A DNA stretch of 64,000 nucleotides from Zea mays (Eukaryota; Streptophyta; Magnoliopsida; Poales; Poaceae): contig NC_050098.1 in assembly GCF_902167145.1 (NCBI RefSeq), positions 79,152,207-79,216,206 on the forward strand, read 5' to 3'. Below, one piece after another: positions 21,489 to 34,501 of the stretch. Each line of letters starts with the position of its first letter. Position 1 is the first letter of the stretch. The position numbers and the translations under genes are program-made. A model generated the notes under the pieces. That model saw only the letters and a list, made by a program, of their open reading frames with translations. It did no database searches and had not been told where the DNA came from.

Positions 21489-24400
21489 TGTAACACCCCT
21501 GGTGTTACTGCTACTAAAACTTGAGCATAACATCATAAGAATTGGCATTGCATATGTTTGACACACAAGAGTGCATTCACTAGGCAAAAATTTCAAGCAA
21601 GTTGTATTGTTTTGGGTGTTTTGCAAATAGAACCCTAGAATAGGGGACTTAACCCTAAATAGGGACCAAAAGGGGAAAACATGACCCAAATTGAGAAAAC
21701 CCTAAGGTTTAAGTAAAACAATCATAGAATGTTACCAAAGATGGATCTACATTAAATTCATACCCCTGAGATACCAAAAACCCTAATTGAAACCCTGGAA
21801 AACCCTAAATCCAAACCCTAGGGGCCTATGTGCAAAAACAGTGCACACTTGGACTAAAGTGTGAAAACTACTATGTTAAAGCATATTAAGTCATTTGGTT
21901 CACAAATATGTGGATTTGTAAGCAAAACCCTAAGTTTTGGGTTTATTTGCAAAAAGTACCAAGTGAACTCTATATTAACTAAGTCTGAAATCAGAGTTTT
22001 GGCTTAACTTTGGAGCTCTGTAGTTTTCAAATTTGTGAGAATTTGCTCTAGGTCACCACATCAGAATTGTAGGCCTATCAAAGGAGAAGAACTTTGCTTA
22101 AGGGTGTAAGCATAGTTGTTGAGAAGAAATTGGAGATAATTAAGCCCAAAGTTGGACTGTCAGGCTGATGGAACTCTGAAATTCAGAATTTCAGTGTAAC
22201 AAAGCTAACTTTGGACTTGGATTCAACCTTGATCCAGTGCTCAACTAAGTTTAATCCCTATAGTCGAGTTGTAGCTGGTTTATATCACTACAATATTGCT
22301 GCAGATCATTGGTTATGTTGCCATTTGAAATTGGGAGAAAATGGAGCTCCAAGATGATCCGTTAGGCCAACAAACTGAAGAAACGCTATGGTACAGTACA
22401 CCCCCAAACTGAAACAGATCACGGTTCACCCCCCTACCCATCACCAGTGATCCGTCGCCGATGGTTGATTGCTCGCCGCGATTCGTGCACCGTGGTCAGC
22501 AGATAAGCACGGGCAAGTAAAAATCTGGGCATAGGATCATCTCGAGCTCGGTTGCGGCTAAGCTTGCCATACCCCCCAGCTCGTCGGTCGCTCGGATAAC
22601 TCTCACTGCCGTCGAGCTGTCGCCGTTGCGCACCACATGCCTTAGCGCTGGCTCTCGTCACGGTGAATCATGCGGTGCATGTCCGGTGATCACCGGAGCA
22701 CCTGCCACGGTGAAAGGCCACCTGTGTCAAGCGCCAGAGCCCTTTTCCCCTCCGGTCGCCAGTGCGATTCAGTCAAATTGATCACCACCGCTTGAGCAGC
22801 CTATAAATTGGAGCCTCAGCATGTTCCGCTAGGGAATTGTGTATCCAGTAAACCCACTCTCAGCTCCGATCATCTCCCACAGCTTCCCAATTTGGGATTT
22901 CCCCCAAAACGGTTGAAGAACACCGCAAAACCAAGCTCACCGTGGGAAGCTCTCCTCAGGTCTGATCCTGTTGTCTTTAGTCTTGTTCTAGCATCCTCAT
23001 CTGTCTTGATACTCACTAACCCACCCAATTGAATTAGACTGTCACCGTTCGCCGTGAACGCATTGTTCTTTGAATCATTCGCACGGTCACCGTGGCCAAG
23101 GGCAATTGGGTAGTTATTCATGCAATTAACTTAGGGGAAACATTAGTTGGGGCGTGAATTCGGTTTCGGCCAACGTTGGGCGCCAGTCGTTGCCCCATCC
23201 GGCCGGTCTACGTGCTCGCCGGAGCTCGGTTGCGCGTGACGCCATCGGGGACCTCACCTTGCGAAGGACTAGAACGTGGAGGGGTTTTCTGCAAACCGTC
23301 AGTGACTCAAGAAAACAGTAACCAAACCCACCTTGAGTTAGCCAAAACACCGAGGCCCTTTTCACAAAACAGCCAGTGCGGGTGCGGGCGCGCGCACTTT
23401 CCTGTGTTAGTTGGGCCGCCTGTGCTGAAATCAGCCCAGGACTATTCATTCTTTTCTCTTTTCTTTTTTGAGCAGAACTCCAGAAATTTTATAAAATGGT
23501 AGAAAAATCCTAAAAATGTCAAACTAATTTTCCTAGATTCCTTATTTTTCATAGTATTTGATAAAAATAATTTCATCATTTTTAGATTAAATAGGAAATT
23601 TTGGGTTATTTAAAATAGCCTAAAGCATTGATTGTGGATTTTTAGAAAATAGATAATAAGTCCAAAAATGCCCAAACTTTTTCTATGATCTCTACACATT
23701 ATTTAGAAGCCTTGGGTAGAGTTTGGTTTGATTTGGACCTTGTTTGATACTTAGAACCCAAAACCCCCACCCCCGGCCCTTTGAACTCCTTTACTGACTC
23801 CGGAAACCCTAAGTTCTCGGAGTTCCGTGAAGGAAAGTTGTATTCAAGACTTTAGATAATAAATCCTTATTATCTTTGCACTCTCATGAGCATTACATGA
23901 CATTCATTCTTATATCTATCTATATGGTTATATTTAGAAAACGAAGAAGAAGTCGAAGTGACCGAAGAGAAGACACCACCACCTTCGGAATCCCAAGCAG
24001 GAAATTGTTTCTACTTTGATATCTGCGGATCCGAGCCTGACTCACCTATCAACGAAGGCAAGCCCCGGTGCATTTGCCACCTCCTTGTGTTTTAAAAATC
24101 TTTCTCACTTGCTTGATGCATTAGGTGATAGGAGTTGATTGCTACAACAATTCCTGCATTACCTTCCTTGAATTTGATTACCTTCCTTCATCACCCGTTT
24201 TACAAAAGATTTTTGATGCTTAGCTTTGCTCTAGAAAGACAAAATGTTTTGTTTTTTACAAAAGATGATATGGCAAAAGTGGGTGGGATGTTTTTGAAAA
24301 TAAAACTTGATGGTGGATCCATCACGGCCGTGATGGGTTCAACATCAGAAAGATGTACCTCTGCGAGGTACCAAATTTTGGGTTTGAAGTGATTAAGCTG

Positions 24401-25529
24401 AGACCGGGCGGGTGACTTGCACGAGAAAGGAGTCTCGGTGTAGTGTCTCCGTCTGAGTCGATTAAGGACCGTGTCGATGTAGGCCTGCTGACCGAGGACC
24501 CTTTAACTGGTCACATGCCTCGTCATGGGTAAGCCTTGCCTCGGGCAGACTAAGGCCAGAATAAGATAACACGGAATGGGCGTGGAGCGGTGGTGAGAGT
24601 AACGTGTACCCTCCGTAGCAAGAGGCTGGACGGTGGTGTATCTGTGCTCTCAGTTCGCGTGAACCTGATCTGGTCTTAAGAACCCCGGTGGCGGGTTGAC
24701 ATATGCAAGGGTTAAGTGCTACATATGTCGTGTGATTGGAGATCCTCAGCTGAGTATAATCGATTCGGATCGCCGTACCTTCGCGGTTATGAAGACTTGG
24801 TCACTGACTTATACGTAGAAATCCAGTAAAGATGATGGGTTTGTTAAGAAATTGGCTAGTGCAGGTCAAGTGATTGAACTAGGGTAGAAATAACTCTAGT
24901 TACAGGTAATTTTACTTAACTTGACAAATAAAACTGGATTTTTAAGGATCCACTTTTAGTAAGCATTTCTGCAAAACAGAGTCTTTGATTATTGAGAAGC
25001 CTTACCTTGACTCCCTTAACCAGCATACCCTTGAGAGTGTTTTCTTTAGTCGGGTAAGAATTGCTGAGTAATTCCATACTAAGGGTTTTATTCCCCGTTG
25101 TTTTTAGGTGAGGAAGCGACAAACTTTTGTTGCTTCTGTTCTAAGGTGGTACCAAAGGAAGAACGCAAGGAATGAAGTGCGGGAGAAAAGGATCCTCCAT
25201 TAGAACTTTTGTGTAAAAACTTATCGGGAGGAGTTTTTGCCTCCCTGGGTATGTAATAATATTACTCTGCACTCCTAGGATATAATCTGGTTTGTACATA
25301 TTCAACTTTATCTTACTTTAAAATAAAGGTAAGTTTATGTAATTGCTTCCACATTCTCGTAACTCCAATGCTTGTAATGTCTGCGTGACGGGTGAAACGC
25401 TCTTGGGAAAGGTAAGAAAAGCAGATACCGAACTTGTCAAGTGATTCAGGGGCACCTACAGGGTTGTCTGAGGTCTGTTGGACAAGGACAACTGTAGGTG
25501 GGCCTAATTACTTGGGAGGTTCTGTCACA
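21489..25529 (+). repeat. 3' LTR of element A (4041 bp)
   Basis: Runs from TGTAACACCC to TTCTGTCACA. The first 20 bases form a perfect hairpin, GTAACACC, CCT, GGTGTTAC (21490-21508). A TATAAATT box lies at 22802-22809 in a GC-rich stretch (about 22430-23450) that has no convincing ORF. The last 1.7 kb matches the 5' LTR fragment at 4835-6339. Nothing else was found in this stretch. Confidence 0.92.
22802..22809 (+). promoter_or_regulatory. Probable TATA box of the element A LTR
   Basis: CCTATAAATTGG about 1.3 kb into the LTR, just upstream of a GC-rich leader. No transcript start can be seen from sequence. Confidence 0.5.
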
Positions 25530-26965
25530 TCCCCGCAGCCCTAGCAATTGAAGGCAAGCTCCGGTTTTATGCATAACCAATTTATATATGCTATTTTACT
25601 GCATTTAATGTTCGTAGGCTTGTAATGTGCACTTAAGTGTAGGAGTTGCTTGAAACCCTTAGTTGCATGAATTCAGGATTCCTTTTTGAGATGGATACTA
25701 CTATGCTAGGTCGAGTAGCTGCTTTGCTAATTAGGATCTCGGTACAAGTCGAGTTATTTTTCTATCACTCACGAGAGGTCAGAAATTGATTGTATTCATC
25801 TTGATAACGGGATTTATGATGGTCTATGGACTTGGATCCAGGGTGGATGCCTTGTCCATGAGACGGGAAAAGGAATTAAGGATTAATGTGTGGATACCTG
25901 AGTCAAGCGTTTGAACATACTAAACACATGTCGGGAAATATGGTAACCGGTAAACCTAGTACCTGAGTGAAGCCGGGCACGGACTTTTCTCCTCACTTCT
26001 CTAGAGACTGGGTCTCCCATGCTAGCTATGGTGGGTACAAGTGCGGTCAATGCCCGTTGACAGCCGGGGTCAGTGGAGCATTGTATGCCAAGGGGGTGAG
26101 CCCTGGCCACGAACGGGGAATCGATGGGGACGGTTGACGTGTGTGGGGACGGAGTGCCCCTACATGTCGTGTGTTTAGGTTTACCTTTCAAGGTTTAAAA
26201 ACTCGATTTGAATCGTCTGCTTCTCGCAGCTAATGAGACTGCTTGACCCCTTGTACTACATTGAGTAAGAAGTGAAATGAGGTTTTACTTGAGATAACAT
26301 GTTGATTGTATCAAACGATTGCTACCATGTATGCTTAGAAGGAGCAAACTTAGCTAAGATCAATGATACTAGAATTGGAAAAGCTAAAATTGATTTTTAG
26401 ACTCAGCTAGTGCTTTTGGCAAACCAAGCCCCTCAGCAAACAGCTGCATGGTCTAGAAGTAAAGGAGTAGATTCCTCACACCGGGTAAGTCTAGCTGAGT
26501 ATTAGTATACTCAGCCTTGCTTGTGGCATAATTTTTGCAGGTACACTTCAGGATATGGTTGATGGTGTGACTTGTCCTACCACCCTGCCATCAAGTTGGA
26601 CGGTCGAGTGGGATGCTGCTCTAGCAGGAGAGGAGCAGGAGGAGTAGTGGGCTAGGCCTTGCCCTATTCCTCACCTTTCGACGATACCGATTATCTGCTG
26701 CAGTTTATCTTATGAACTTATTTCAGTTGACTTGAAAAACTACGACTTATGTAATAACTTCAGTACTTTAATTTGAGGTTTCCTGTTTTATTGTATATAC
26801 TCTGTGACTCACCGTCGAGTGAGTTTGTGGTATTTGATCCTAGATAAGTGGCTTTATCAGACTAGATCTGAGGGACTGACGGGTTATTCCGATTTAAGTG
26901 TGTTGCGGCCCCCTAAGGCGTGACTTGGGCACTTAATCTGGAATCATTCGGGCGGTTCTGCCACA
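25530..26965 (+). repeat. Element B1: right end of a B-family LTR
   Basis: Matches 51255-52682 and 62158-63529 of B2 and ends in the same GGCGGTTCTGCCACA. After the end there is no primer binding site, so it is a 3' LTR or a solo LTR. Its left part and the rest of the element lie left of element A, which is inserted here. A 102-codon minus ORF (25883-26191) is shared only with the B2 3' LTR and is not credible as a gene. Confidence 0.88.
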
Positions 26966-27766
26966 GTCTTTTATCAACCCTTTAGTTCACTGGAATGCTA
27001 CGTGTAAGTCAGTGACCAAGTCTTCATGTTCGAGAAGTAACGGCGATCCGAATCGATTAATACTCAGCTGAGGATCTCCAATCACACGACATATGTAGCA
27101 CTTAACCCTTGCATATGTCAACTCGCCACCGGGTTTCTCAGAATCTGACCAGGTTCACGCCAACCGAGAGCACAGATACACCACTGTCCAGCCTCTTGCC
27201 ACGGAGGGTATATGCTACTCTCGCCATCTCTCCACTCCCATTGCGTGTTGGCCTTTTTGGTATTGGTCTGCCCGAGGCAAACCTTACCCATGACGAGGCA
27301 TGTGACCAGTTAAAGGGTCCTCGGTCAGCAGGCTCACATCTGTACGGTCCTTAATCGACTTAGAAGGAGACACTACACCGAGACTCCCTTCTCGTGCAAG
27401 TCACCCACCCGGTCTCAACTTTATTATTTTCAACCTAAAGTTTGGTACCTGGCAGAGGTACATTATTTTAGATGTTGAACCCATCATGGCCATGATGGAT
27501 CCATCATCACAAGTTTTTCTTTGTAAAAAAATTCCTATCCACTGTGAAGCATCACCTTTTGTTTTAAAACAAAACATTTTGTTTTTCTAAAGCAAGGCTA
27601 AGCATCATAAAATCCTTTTTATAAAAGGGTATCAAGGAAGGGTAATCAATTTTCCAAGGAAGGAAATGCATCAACTGTTTAGCACACAACTCCTATCGCC
27701 TAATGCATCAAACAAGGTGATAATGATTTTAAACAGTAAGGAGGGGGAAAATGCACCGTGGCTTGT
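26966..27766 (-). repeat. Element A' LTR, left fragment
   Basis: Reverse complement of LTR sequence related to element A; shared stretches include the region around AAGTCAGTGACCAAGTC and CTCAGCTGAGGATCTCC. It is bounded by B1 on the left and by C on the right. No ORF is supported. Confidence 0.82.
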
Positions 27767-27943
27767 TGTAACACCCTGGGTTCCACAAACACCCCGGAAT
27801 GCTACTGAACTACACTTCTGACATCTATAAAAAATTTCGGCAGCATCTCCTTTGCAAAATTGCATAAAAGGGGAGGGGCAATAGTGTATAAACATATATC
27901 ATGACAAAAACGTACTAAGTATTATTAATCGGCTAGCAAAGGG
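27767..27943 (-). repeat. Element C 3' LTR, terminal 177 bp left of E
   Basis: Matches 42195-42370 of the other LTR. The plus-strand start TGTAACACCC is the LTR end in element sense. AAGGG at 27939-27943 is the left target duplication of E. Confidence 0.9.
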
Positions 27944-29213
27944 TGTTAGAAATATGCCCTAGAGATAATCATGGAGATGAGCATTTTTCTTTGTATCCAT
28001 GATATATATTGCTTAATTGAATATCCATGGAAGGCACCTTGTATTGATTAGCAATTATGTGAATTGTTTGTGAGATTCTTTACTTATATGGTTATTCTAA
28101 ATGATGTCCCTAGTCAGAGTCGATCTAGCACATGTATTAGTTGATGACTACATTTCACAAGTCATGAACATGGAGATGTTAAACTAATAATGTGGGCGCA
28201 TGTATGACATGAGGCTGGACCGACCCAACGTGACATATTGTAATATAGTTCTCTTCTTGCAACATGAATACTGTATCCTTAGACCTGAGATTGTCGCATG
28301 TTCTCAAGATGTGAATTGACTTACTTAAGGACTATCAAACGCTATCCCGTAACTGGGTAGTTATAAAGGTAGTTTTGGGTTTGTCAGGAAGCATGCTGTG
28401 AGGCATGGTCAGTCAAGATGGAATTTGTCCCTCTCTTTGTGAGAGAGATATCTCTGGGCCCCTCGAGTGATTGGATCAAGAAATGCATGGCCGTGCTAGG
28501 GTTAAGAGTTAACCATTGAAAGGATTCCAATTCGCAGTATCGAGAAAGAGAGGTCAGCTTAGAGCCAGACCAAATATCGTGAGACAAAGGGAACAACATG
28601 TACGTAATGTCGCAATGGTTCGTCTGATATGATCTTTACGTACACATAGGAGTTGACATGTCTTGCTAGAGGCCGCTGTCAATTATTGGGCCAAGTAAGA
28701 GTACTCGGGCTATGTCTATTTGTACGTGAACCTATAGGGTCACACACTTAAGGGGAAGGAAGCCTAATTCGGATTAGATCCGAAATTAGACTGGGCTTTA
28801 GGGTTAATGATGGGCCTCGACGTCAGAAGCCCACCATAACGCCTATATAATGAGGGGCGGGGGCGCGGTTAAGAGATAACCTAATTCGCCACCTGCAAAC
28901 CAGCAGCCGCCGCTCACCTCTCGCCCTCGCCAAGCCACCGTCGCGAACCTAGCAGTTCGGTACGCCGCGCTTCCTCCCTGTACGTGTGGATACCTCGGAG
29001 GTGCTGCATCTGGAGCACTTGGACGAACCGTGCGAGGACGTGAAGGACGCCGACGACTGCACGACACTGCTCGACGCGTTCGTCTACACCGAGACGTCTT
29101 CCGCTGCTCTGCGCGTCTAGTGGTAATTCCATGACCTATAACCGCAGTAGTTCTTGGTATTATGGGGTTGAAAATTTTGTTTTGCGCTAGTGTAGCCTCC
29201 CCGTAATCCTACA
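27944..29213 (+). repeat. 5' LTR of element E
   Basis: From TGTTAGAAATATG to GTAATCCTACA. A TATATAA box is at 28844-28850, followed by a GC-rich leader. Small minus-strand ORFs at 28843-29132 recur in the 3' LTR and are not genes. Confidence 0.95.
28844..28850 (+). promoter_or_regulatory. TATA box of the element E 5' LTR
   Basis: GCCTATATAATGAGG about 900 bp into the LTR. The same box is in the 3' LTR at about 35410-35416. Confidence 0.7.
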
Positions 29214-29214
29214 G

Positions 29215-29230
29215 TGGTATCAGAACCAGG
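29215..29230 (+). other. Primer binding site of element E
   Basis: TGGTATCAGAACCAGG starts one base after the LTR end. It is a standard initiator-Met type site. Confidence 0.92.
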
Positions 29231-30522
29231 TTCTGCGTAGTTTTAGGTCTGGATCTAGGTTCATGAGATGGATCTAATTGATGCACGGTTTGATTAGATC
29301 AATTGGTAATAAAGGGTTGAAGTAGATTACATCGGATATGACTAGAGAGATCAGTTCGTCCTTCTCTGTTGTATGCGCGACTTGCCCCTACCGGCTGGAA
29401 TCACCATCGGGGCTAGCTGCGTACACAACCAGCAGATTGACGTAACAGATCAACGTCATGAGTGTAATCTTCTTCGGGTCGAAAGTCTCGGATTTGGGTT
29501 GATTTGATCAACCGCATGAGATTTCCAGTGGAATTTCCATACATATGATGCATGGAATCCTGTGAGGTGAACGTATAGAAACGCCGTGGCAATACGGCTG
29601 CAGTGGCTATCTGCTGAAGTGGCGAACGTATAGAAACATGTTTGTCTAACCTATTTTTGCAGGACATCTTGTGATCGGTATGGCTATTGTGTATATGATG
29701 CATGTTAATAAATTATTCATGACCTGCGTGTCGTGACCAGGGCAATACGGCTGGAGCCACATGTATTGTCCAAATTTAATGTAATGACCTGCGTGTCAAC
29801 ATGTGATGATCCAAAGCGTATATGTAATTTGTTTACCAGCATACGTTAGATAGGTCTTGAAGGACTCATCACCTGGAGGATGGCATACCTATATCATGGA
29901 GATGGAGATCATCGTGATGGACAGATTATTGGAGATGGGGATCACCATGTGACAACAAGCCATACCGAATCACAACTGTTGTGTGAATGCAATTCTTTAT
30001 GTTCTACTTGTTCATATTGCATATATGTCCTTGCGTGTGATGATATAAGTAGGATGATCCCTCATAAATGTTTAAGCTTTAATGCCTCTCCAAACCTTGC
30101 ACTATCATAAGTCTTGTACAATTGGTGGTGCGTCTATGAAATTAGGGTGCCACCAGTTTTCCTTGACTAGATAGGTTTGTATCGGATACGAACTGCAGAA
30201 AGGGTTGGTTAACTTAAACAAAGTCAGCTTAATGGTTAAGGACTTTGGGGCATAAGGTTGGGAGCCGAGACATAGAGATGTCACCCAACAACAGAAGTCA
30301 TATATATGATATGATTAGCAAGGAGTTGCTTACCGATCTACCTTGTCTTCTAGCGGTGATGCTAAAGCTCACTAGTAGACTTGTTAGTTGTGGGTTCTGA
30401 ATCACTAAGTATCAATAGAGGGATATTGATTTTAGTGGGAGTAGACTATTAAATGTTTAATATGTTTTACTCTGTCATGGATATTTTTGTCTTAGTATTT
30501 TGCATTATTTTGTTGTAGATAA
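29231..30522 (+). other. Untranslated leader of element E
   Basis: About 1.3 kb between the primer binding site and gag with no credible ORF. Short direct duplications occur, such as GAACGTATAGAAAC (about 29570 and 29625) and GACCTGCGTGTC (about 29721 and 29787). A packaging signal would be expected here but none can be identified. Confidence 0.75.
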
Positions 30523-31325
30523 ATGGCACCTAGCACACCAACATTTACTTTGCGATCAATTCTTGAAAAGGATAAGTTAAATGGAACAAACTATACGGAT
30601 TGGATCCGTAACCTGAGAATTGTTCTCAGGGCTGAAAAAAAGGAAGACGTTCTAGACACCCCACTGCTAGAGGATCCTTGTGAAAATGCAACTGCTGCAG
30701 CTAAAACCGCTTACAAGAAAGCAATGGATACTAATCTTGAAGTGAGTTGCCTAATGCTTGCTTGCATGGAGCCTGAGCTACAGATGTAGTTTGAGACAAA
30801 CCATGAGGTGCACGATATGATCGTGGCACTCAAGGATATGTTCCAGACTCAGGCTAGGACTGAAAGGTTCAATGTGTCCAAAGCCTTTCTGGAATGCAAG
30901 CTAGCAGAAGGCGCAGCAGTTGGGCCACACGTAATCAAAATGGTTGGTTACAGTCAGAGGTTGGAGAAGCTAGGCTTCCCAATAAGCCAAGAGTTGGCCA
31001 CTGACTTCATTTTGGCATCTCTTCCACCCAGCTATGGAAACTTCATCACGAACTACCATATGCATGGGGCGGAGAGGGGCCTCAATGAACTATGTGGCAT
31101 GCTGAAAACTGCAGAGGGGGACATAAAGAAAAGTGCTGGCAGCAGCGGCCATGTGATGGCGGTCCAAAACAAACCCAACTTTAAGAAGAAGGGTAATCTC
31201 AAAAGAAGAAGGGCAAGGCAAAGGATACAGTATCCAAGCCAAATCCCAAGGCTGGACCAGCTGCAGATGCAGAGTGCTTTTATTGCAAAGAACTTGGTCA
31301 CTAGAAAAGGAATTGCAAGCAGTAC
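30523..31325 (+). pseudogene. Element E gag
   Basis: Starts at ATG 30523 (MAPSTPTFTLRSILEKDKLNG), typical of copia gag, with the WIRNLRIVLRAEKK region. TAG at 30787-30789 interrupts it. A one-base loss near 31195-31205 moves the frame. In the new frame a CCHC zinc knuckle follows (CFYCKELGH ... KRNC), itself broken by TAG 31302-31304 at a position where Trp is common. The protein would form particles around the RNA. The frame then runs on into protease without a stop, as in a single polyprotein. Confidence 0.85.
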
Positions 31326-34300
31326 TTGGCCTCTATTAAGGATCGCGGCGGTAAGGGTACAGCCGCAGCAGGTACACTTGCTATTCACATTACAGAAATT
31401 TTTCTTGCTGATTCTTATATTAATTCTTGGGTATTTGATACCGGATCGGTTGCCCATATTTGCAATTCGATGCAGGGAATGATAAGAAGTAGAAGCGTGA
31501 AAAGAGGAGAAGTTGATTTCCGGGTAGGCAATAATGCAAGAGTTGCTGCGTTGACCGTCGGGACGATGCAACTCCAACTCCCATCAGGATTTATTTTGGA
31601 GTTAAATAATTGTTATCTAGTTCCTAGTATGAGTCGAAACATTATGTCTCCTTCATGTTTGATGAAGGATGGTTATTCATTTGCGAGTGAAAACAATGGT
31701 TGTGTGATCTCTAAGAATGGCATGTTTGTGGCTTTTGCATCCATTATGAATGGGTTATTCATTTTAAATCTTGATGATGCACCTATCTGTAATATTAATG
31801 CTAAAAGGCCTCGGCCTAATGATTTAAGTCCTACCTACATGTGGCACTATCGTTTGGGTCATCTAAGTGAGAATCACATGAAGAAGCTTCATTCTGATGG
31901 GCTTTTAACTTCGTTTGATTTTGAATCATACGAGACATGTGAAGCTTGCTTACTTGGTAAGATGACCAAGGCGCCTTTCACGGGTTTACTGGAGAGGACA
32001 TTAGATTTATTGGAACTCATACATACTGATGTGTGCGGACCAATGAGTACGACAGCTAGGGGAGGATTCCAATACTTCATAACCTTCACTGATCATTTTA
32101 GTAGATATGGGTATGTCTACTTAATGAAACACAAGTCTGAATCCTTAGAAAAGTTCAAAGAGTTTCAGAATGAAGTAGAAAATCAGCGTGGCAAGAAAAT
32201 TAAAGCACTGCGATCAGATCGTGGAGGTGAATATTTGAGTCATGAGTTTAGCAATCATCTAAAGAGTTGTGGAATTGTTCCACAGCTTACTCCGCCTGGA
32301 ACGCCTCAGAGGAATGGCATGTCTGAGCGACGTAATCGGAATTTATTGGATATGGTTCGATCAATGATGAGTCAGTCGGACCTACCTTTGTCGTTTTGGG
32401 GATACGCTCTAGAAACAGCAGTTTTCACACTAAATAGGGTACCGTCTAAGTCTGTAGTTAAGACACCATATGAGATATGGACTGGGAAGACTCCCAGTTT
32501 GTCTTTTCTAAAGATTTGGGGTTGTGAGGTTTACGTCAAGCGACTACATTCGGATAAACTCACTCCAAAATCGGACAAGTGCATGTTCGTGGGATATCCA
32601 AAGGAAACTTTAGGATATTACTTTTACCACCGGTCAGAGGGCAAAGTGTTTGTCGCCCGGAACGGTGTGTTCTTAGAGAAAGAGTTTCTCAAAAGAGAGA
32701 AAAGTAAACAAAAGGTGTATCTTGAAGAAGTTCAGGATGAGCCAGTGGGACAAGATTCAACGAGTGATGCTAATGTAGCAGAACAAGTTGAGACGTTTAT
32801 GGCAAGAGAATCACCACCACAACCACGAAGGTCAGCAAGGCTTCGCGAGGCACGAGGAGAAGTGCTATTGTTGGGCAATGGGGAAGTGTTGTTGTTAGAC
32901 AACGACGAACCTGCAACATATTCAGAAGCGATGATGGACCCAGATTCCGAGAAATGGCATGTCGCCATGAGATCCGAGATAGATTCCATGGGAGAAAATC
33001 AAGTTTGGAACTTGGTTGACCCGCCTGATGGTGTTAGACCTATAGAATGCAAATGGATCTATAAGAAGAAGAAAGACATGGATGGAAATGTTCACATCTA
33101 TAAGGCTTGACTTGTTGCAAAGGGTTTTCGACAAGTTCAAGGAGTTGACTATGACGAGACATTCTCGCCAGTAGCGATTCTTAAATCTATTCGGATCATT
33201 CTAGCTATTGCCGCATATTTCGATTATGAGATTTGGCAGATGGATGTCAAAACAGCTTTCCTTAATGGAAACCTAGATGAGGACGTGTATATGATACAGC
33301 CCGAGGGTTTTGTCGATCCGATCAATGCTGGAAAGATACGCAAACTTCAGAAATCCATTTATGGGTTGAAGCAAGCATCTCGGAGTTGGAACATTCGTTT
33401 TGATGAAGTGATCAAAGGGCTTGGTTTTCATCAGAATGAAGAAGAAGCTTGTGTTTACAAGAAGGAAAGTGGGAGCGATGTTGTATTTCTGATCTTGTAT
33501 GTGGATGACATATTATTGATTGGGAATGACATTCCTATGCTGGAGTCCGTCAAGGCTTCACTGAAAAAGAGTTTTTCTATGACGGACTTAGGGGAAGCAG
33601 CATATATTTTGGGCATAAGGATCTATAGAGATAGGTCGAAGAGGCTTATAGGATTAAGTCAAGATACGTACATTGACAAGGTTTTGAAACGGTTCAACAT
33701 GGAACAGTCCAAGAAAGGTTTCATACCTATGTCACATGGTAAACACCTTAGCCAGATGCAATGTCCTGCGACGGCTAATGAGCGGGAGCGCATGAGTAAG
33801 GTACCATACGCCTCAGCGATTGGATCAATCATGTATGCCATGATAAGTACACGCCCAGATGTTTCATACGCTATAAGTGCTACGTGTAGGTACCAGGCTG
33901 ATCCAGGTGAGGATCACTGGACAGCGGTAAAAGGCATTCTTAAGTACTTAAGAAGGACTAAAGATATGTTCCTGGTATATGGGGGTAAGGAGGAGCTCGT
34001 TGTAACTGGTTACACCGATGCTAGCTTCCAAACTGACCCAGACGAGTTAAAATCGCAATCAGGTTTTGTGTTCACAATAAATGGTGGTGCTGTTAGTTGG
34101 AAGAGTTCCAAACAGGAGACTGTGACTGATTCTACAACAGAAGCCGAGTACATTGCAGCTTCTGAATCTGCGAAGGAAGGTGTTTGGATAAGAAAGTTCC
34201 TCATCGAGCTTGGTGTGTTTCCTAATGCATCTAGCCCATTGAACCTCTACTGTGACAACAATGGGGCTATTGCGCAAGCTAAGGAGCAAAGGAACCACCA

Positions 34301-34481
34301 GAAAAACAAACACGTACTGCGGAAGTTTCACCTCATACGAGAATTCATTAGGCGGGGTGAGATAAAGATATGCAAAATACATACGGATTTGAATGTTGCT
34401 GATCCTTTGACAAAACCTCTTCCACAACCTAAGCATGAGGCACACGTGAGATCTATGGGTATTAGATATCTTCTAGATTAA
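31326..34481 (+). pseudogene. Element E pol: protease, integrase, reverse transcriptase, RNase H
   Basis: One frame from 31326 to 34481, broken only by TGA 33108-33110. Protease has Asp-Thr-Gly (SWVFDTGSVAHICNS). Integrase has the HHCC region (WHYRLGHLS, CEACLLGK) and core motifs LIHTDVCGP, RSDRGGEY and NGMSERRNR. Reverse transcriptase begins near the TGA and carries LYVDDILLIG. RNase H has the DSTTEAEYIAASE region. The order protease, integrase, reverse transcriptase is diagnostic of copia. The leading codon at 31326 is TTG inside the polyprotein, not a start. The TGA falls just after WIYKKKKDM, at the start of reverse transcriptase, and could be a changed CGA. Confidence 0.9.
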
Positions 34482-34486
34482 CTCTA

Positions 34487-34501
34487 GTGCAAGTCGGAGA
34501 C
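34487..34501 (+). other. Polypurine tract of element E
   Basis: GCAAGTCGGAGAC abuts the 3' LTR at 34502. It is a short plus-strand primer typical of copia elements, interrupted by pyrimidines. Confidence 0.7.

Larger units (their letters stand above)
4835..25529 (+). mobile_element. Element A: Del/Tekay-type Ty3/gypsy retrotransposon, interrupted by T and D
   Basis: The order is 5' LTR fragment (4835-6339), initiator-Met primer binding site, upstream coiled-coil ORF, gag, protease, reverse transcriptase and RNase H, integrase with a C-terminal chromodomain, polypurine tract and a 4041-bp 3' LTR (21489-25529). T has inserted in the 5' LTR, so the LTR start lies left of the window. D (10579-20074) has inserted in the integrase N-terminal region with a CATAT duplication. 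The chromodomain and the very long LTR indicate the Del/Tekay clade. Sequence after 25529 (TCCCCGCAGCC...) matches the interior of the B2 LTRs at about 51255 and 62158, so A landed in a B-family LTR. In a 500-bp comparison the LTRs differ at about 6 sites. Confidence 0.9.

Noticed and set aside
25883..26191. 102-codon minus ORF shared with 62510-62818
   Set aside because: It lies in B-family LTRs and is not open over the same length in the B2 5' LTR (about 51608-51915). Shared ancestry of the LTR explains the similarity.
28843..29132. Small minus-strand ORFs in the E LTR, repeated at 35409-35698
   Set aside because: They lie in the GC-rich LTR leader, antisense to the transcript, with no domain.
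29215..29230. tRNA-like match
   Set aside because: These TGGTATC... stretches in A, B2, C, D and E are primer binding sites complementary to the initiator tRNA 3' end. No cloverleaf follows, so no tRNA gene is called.
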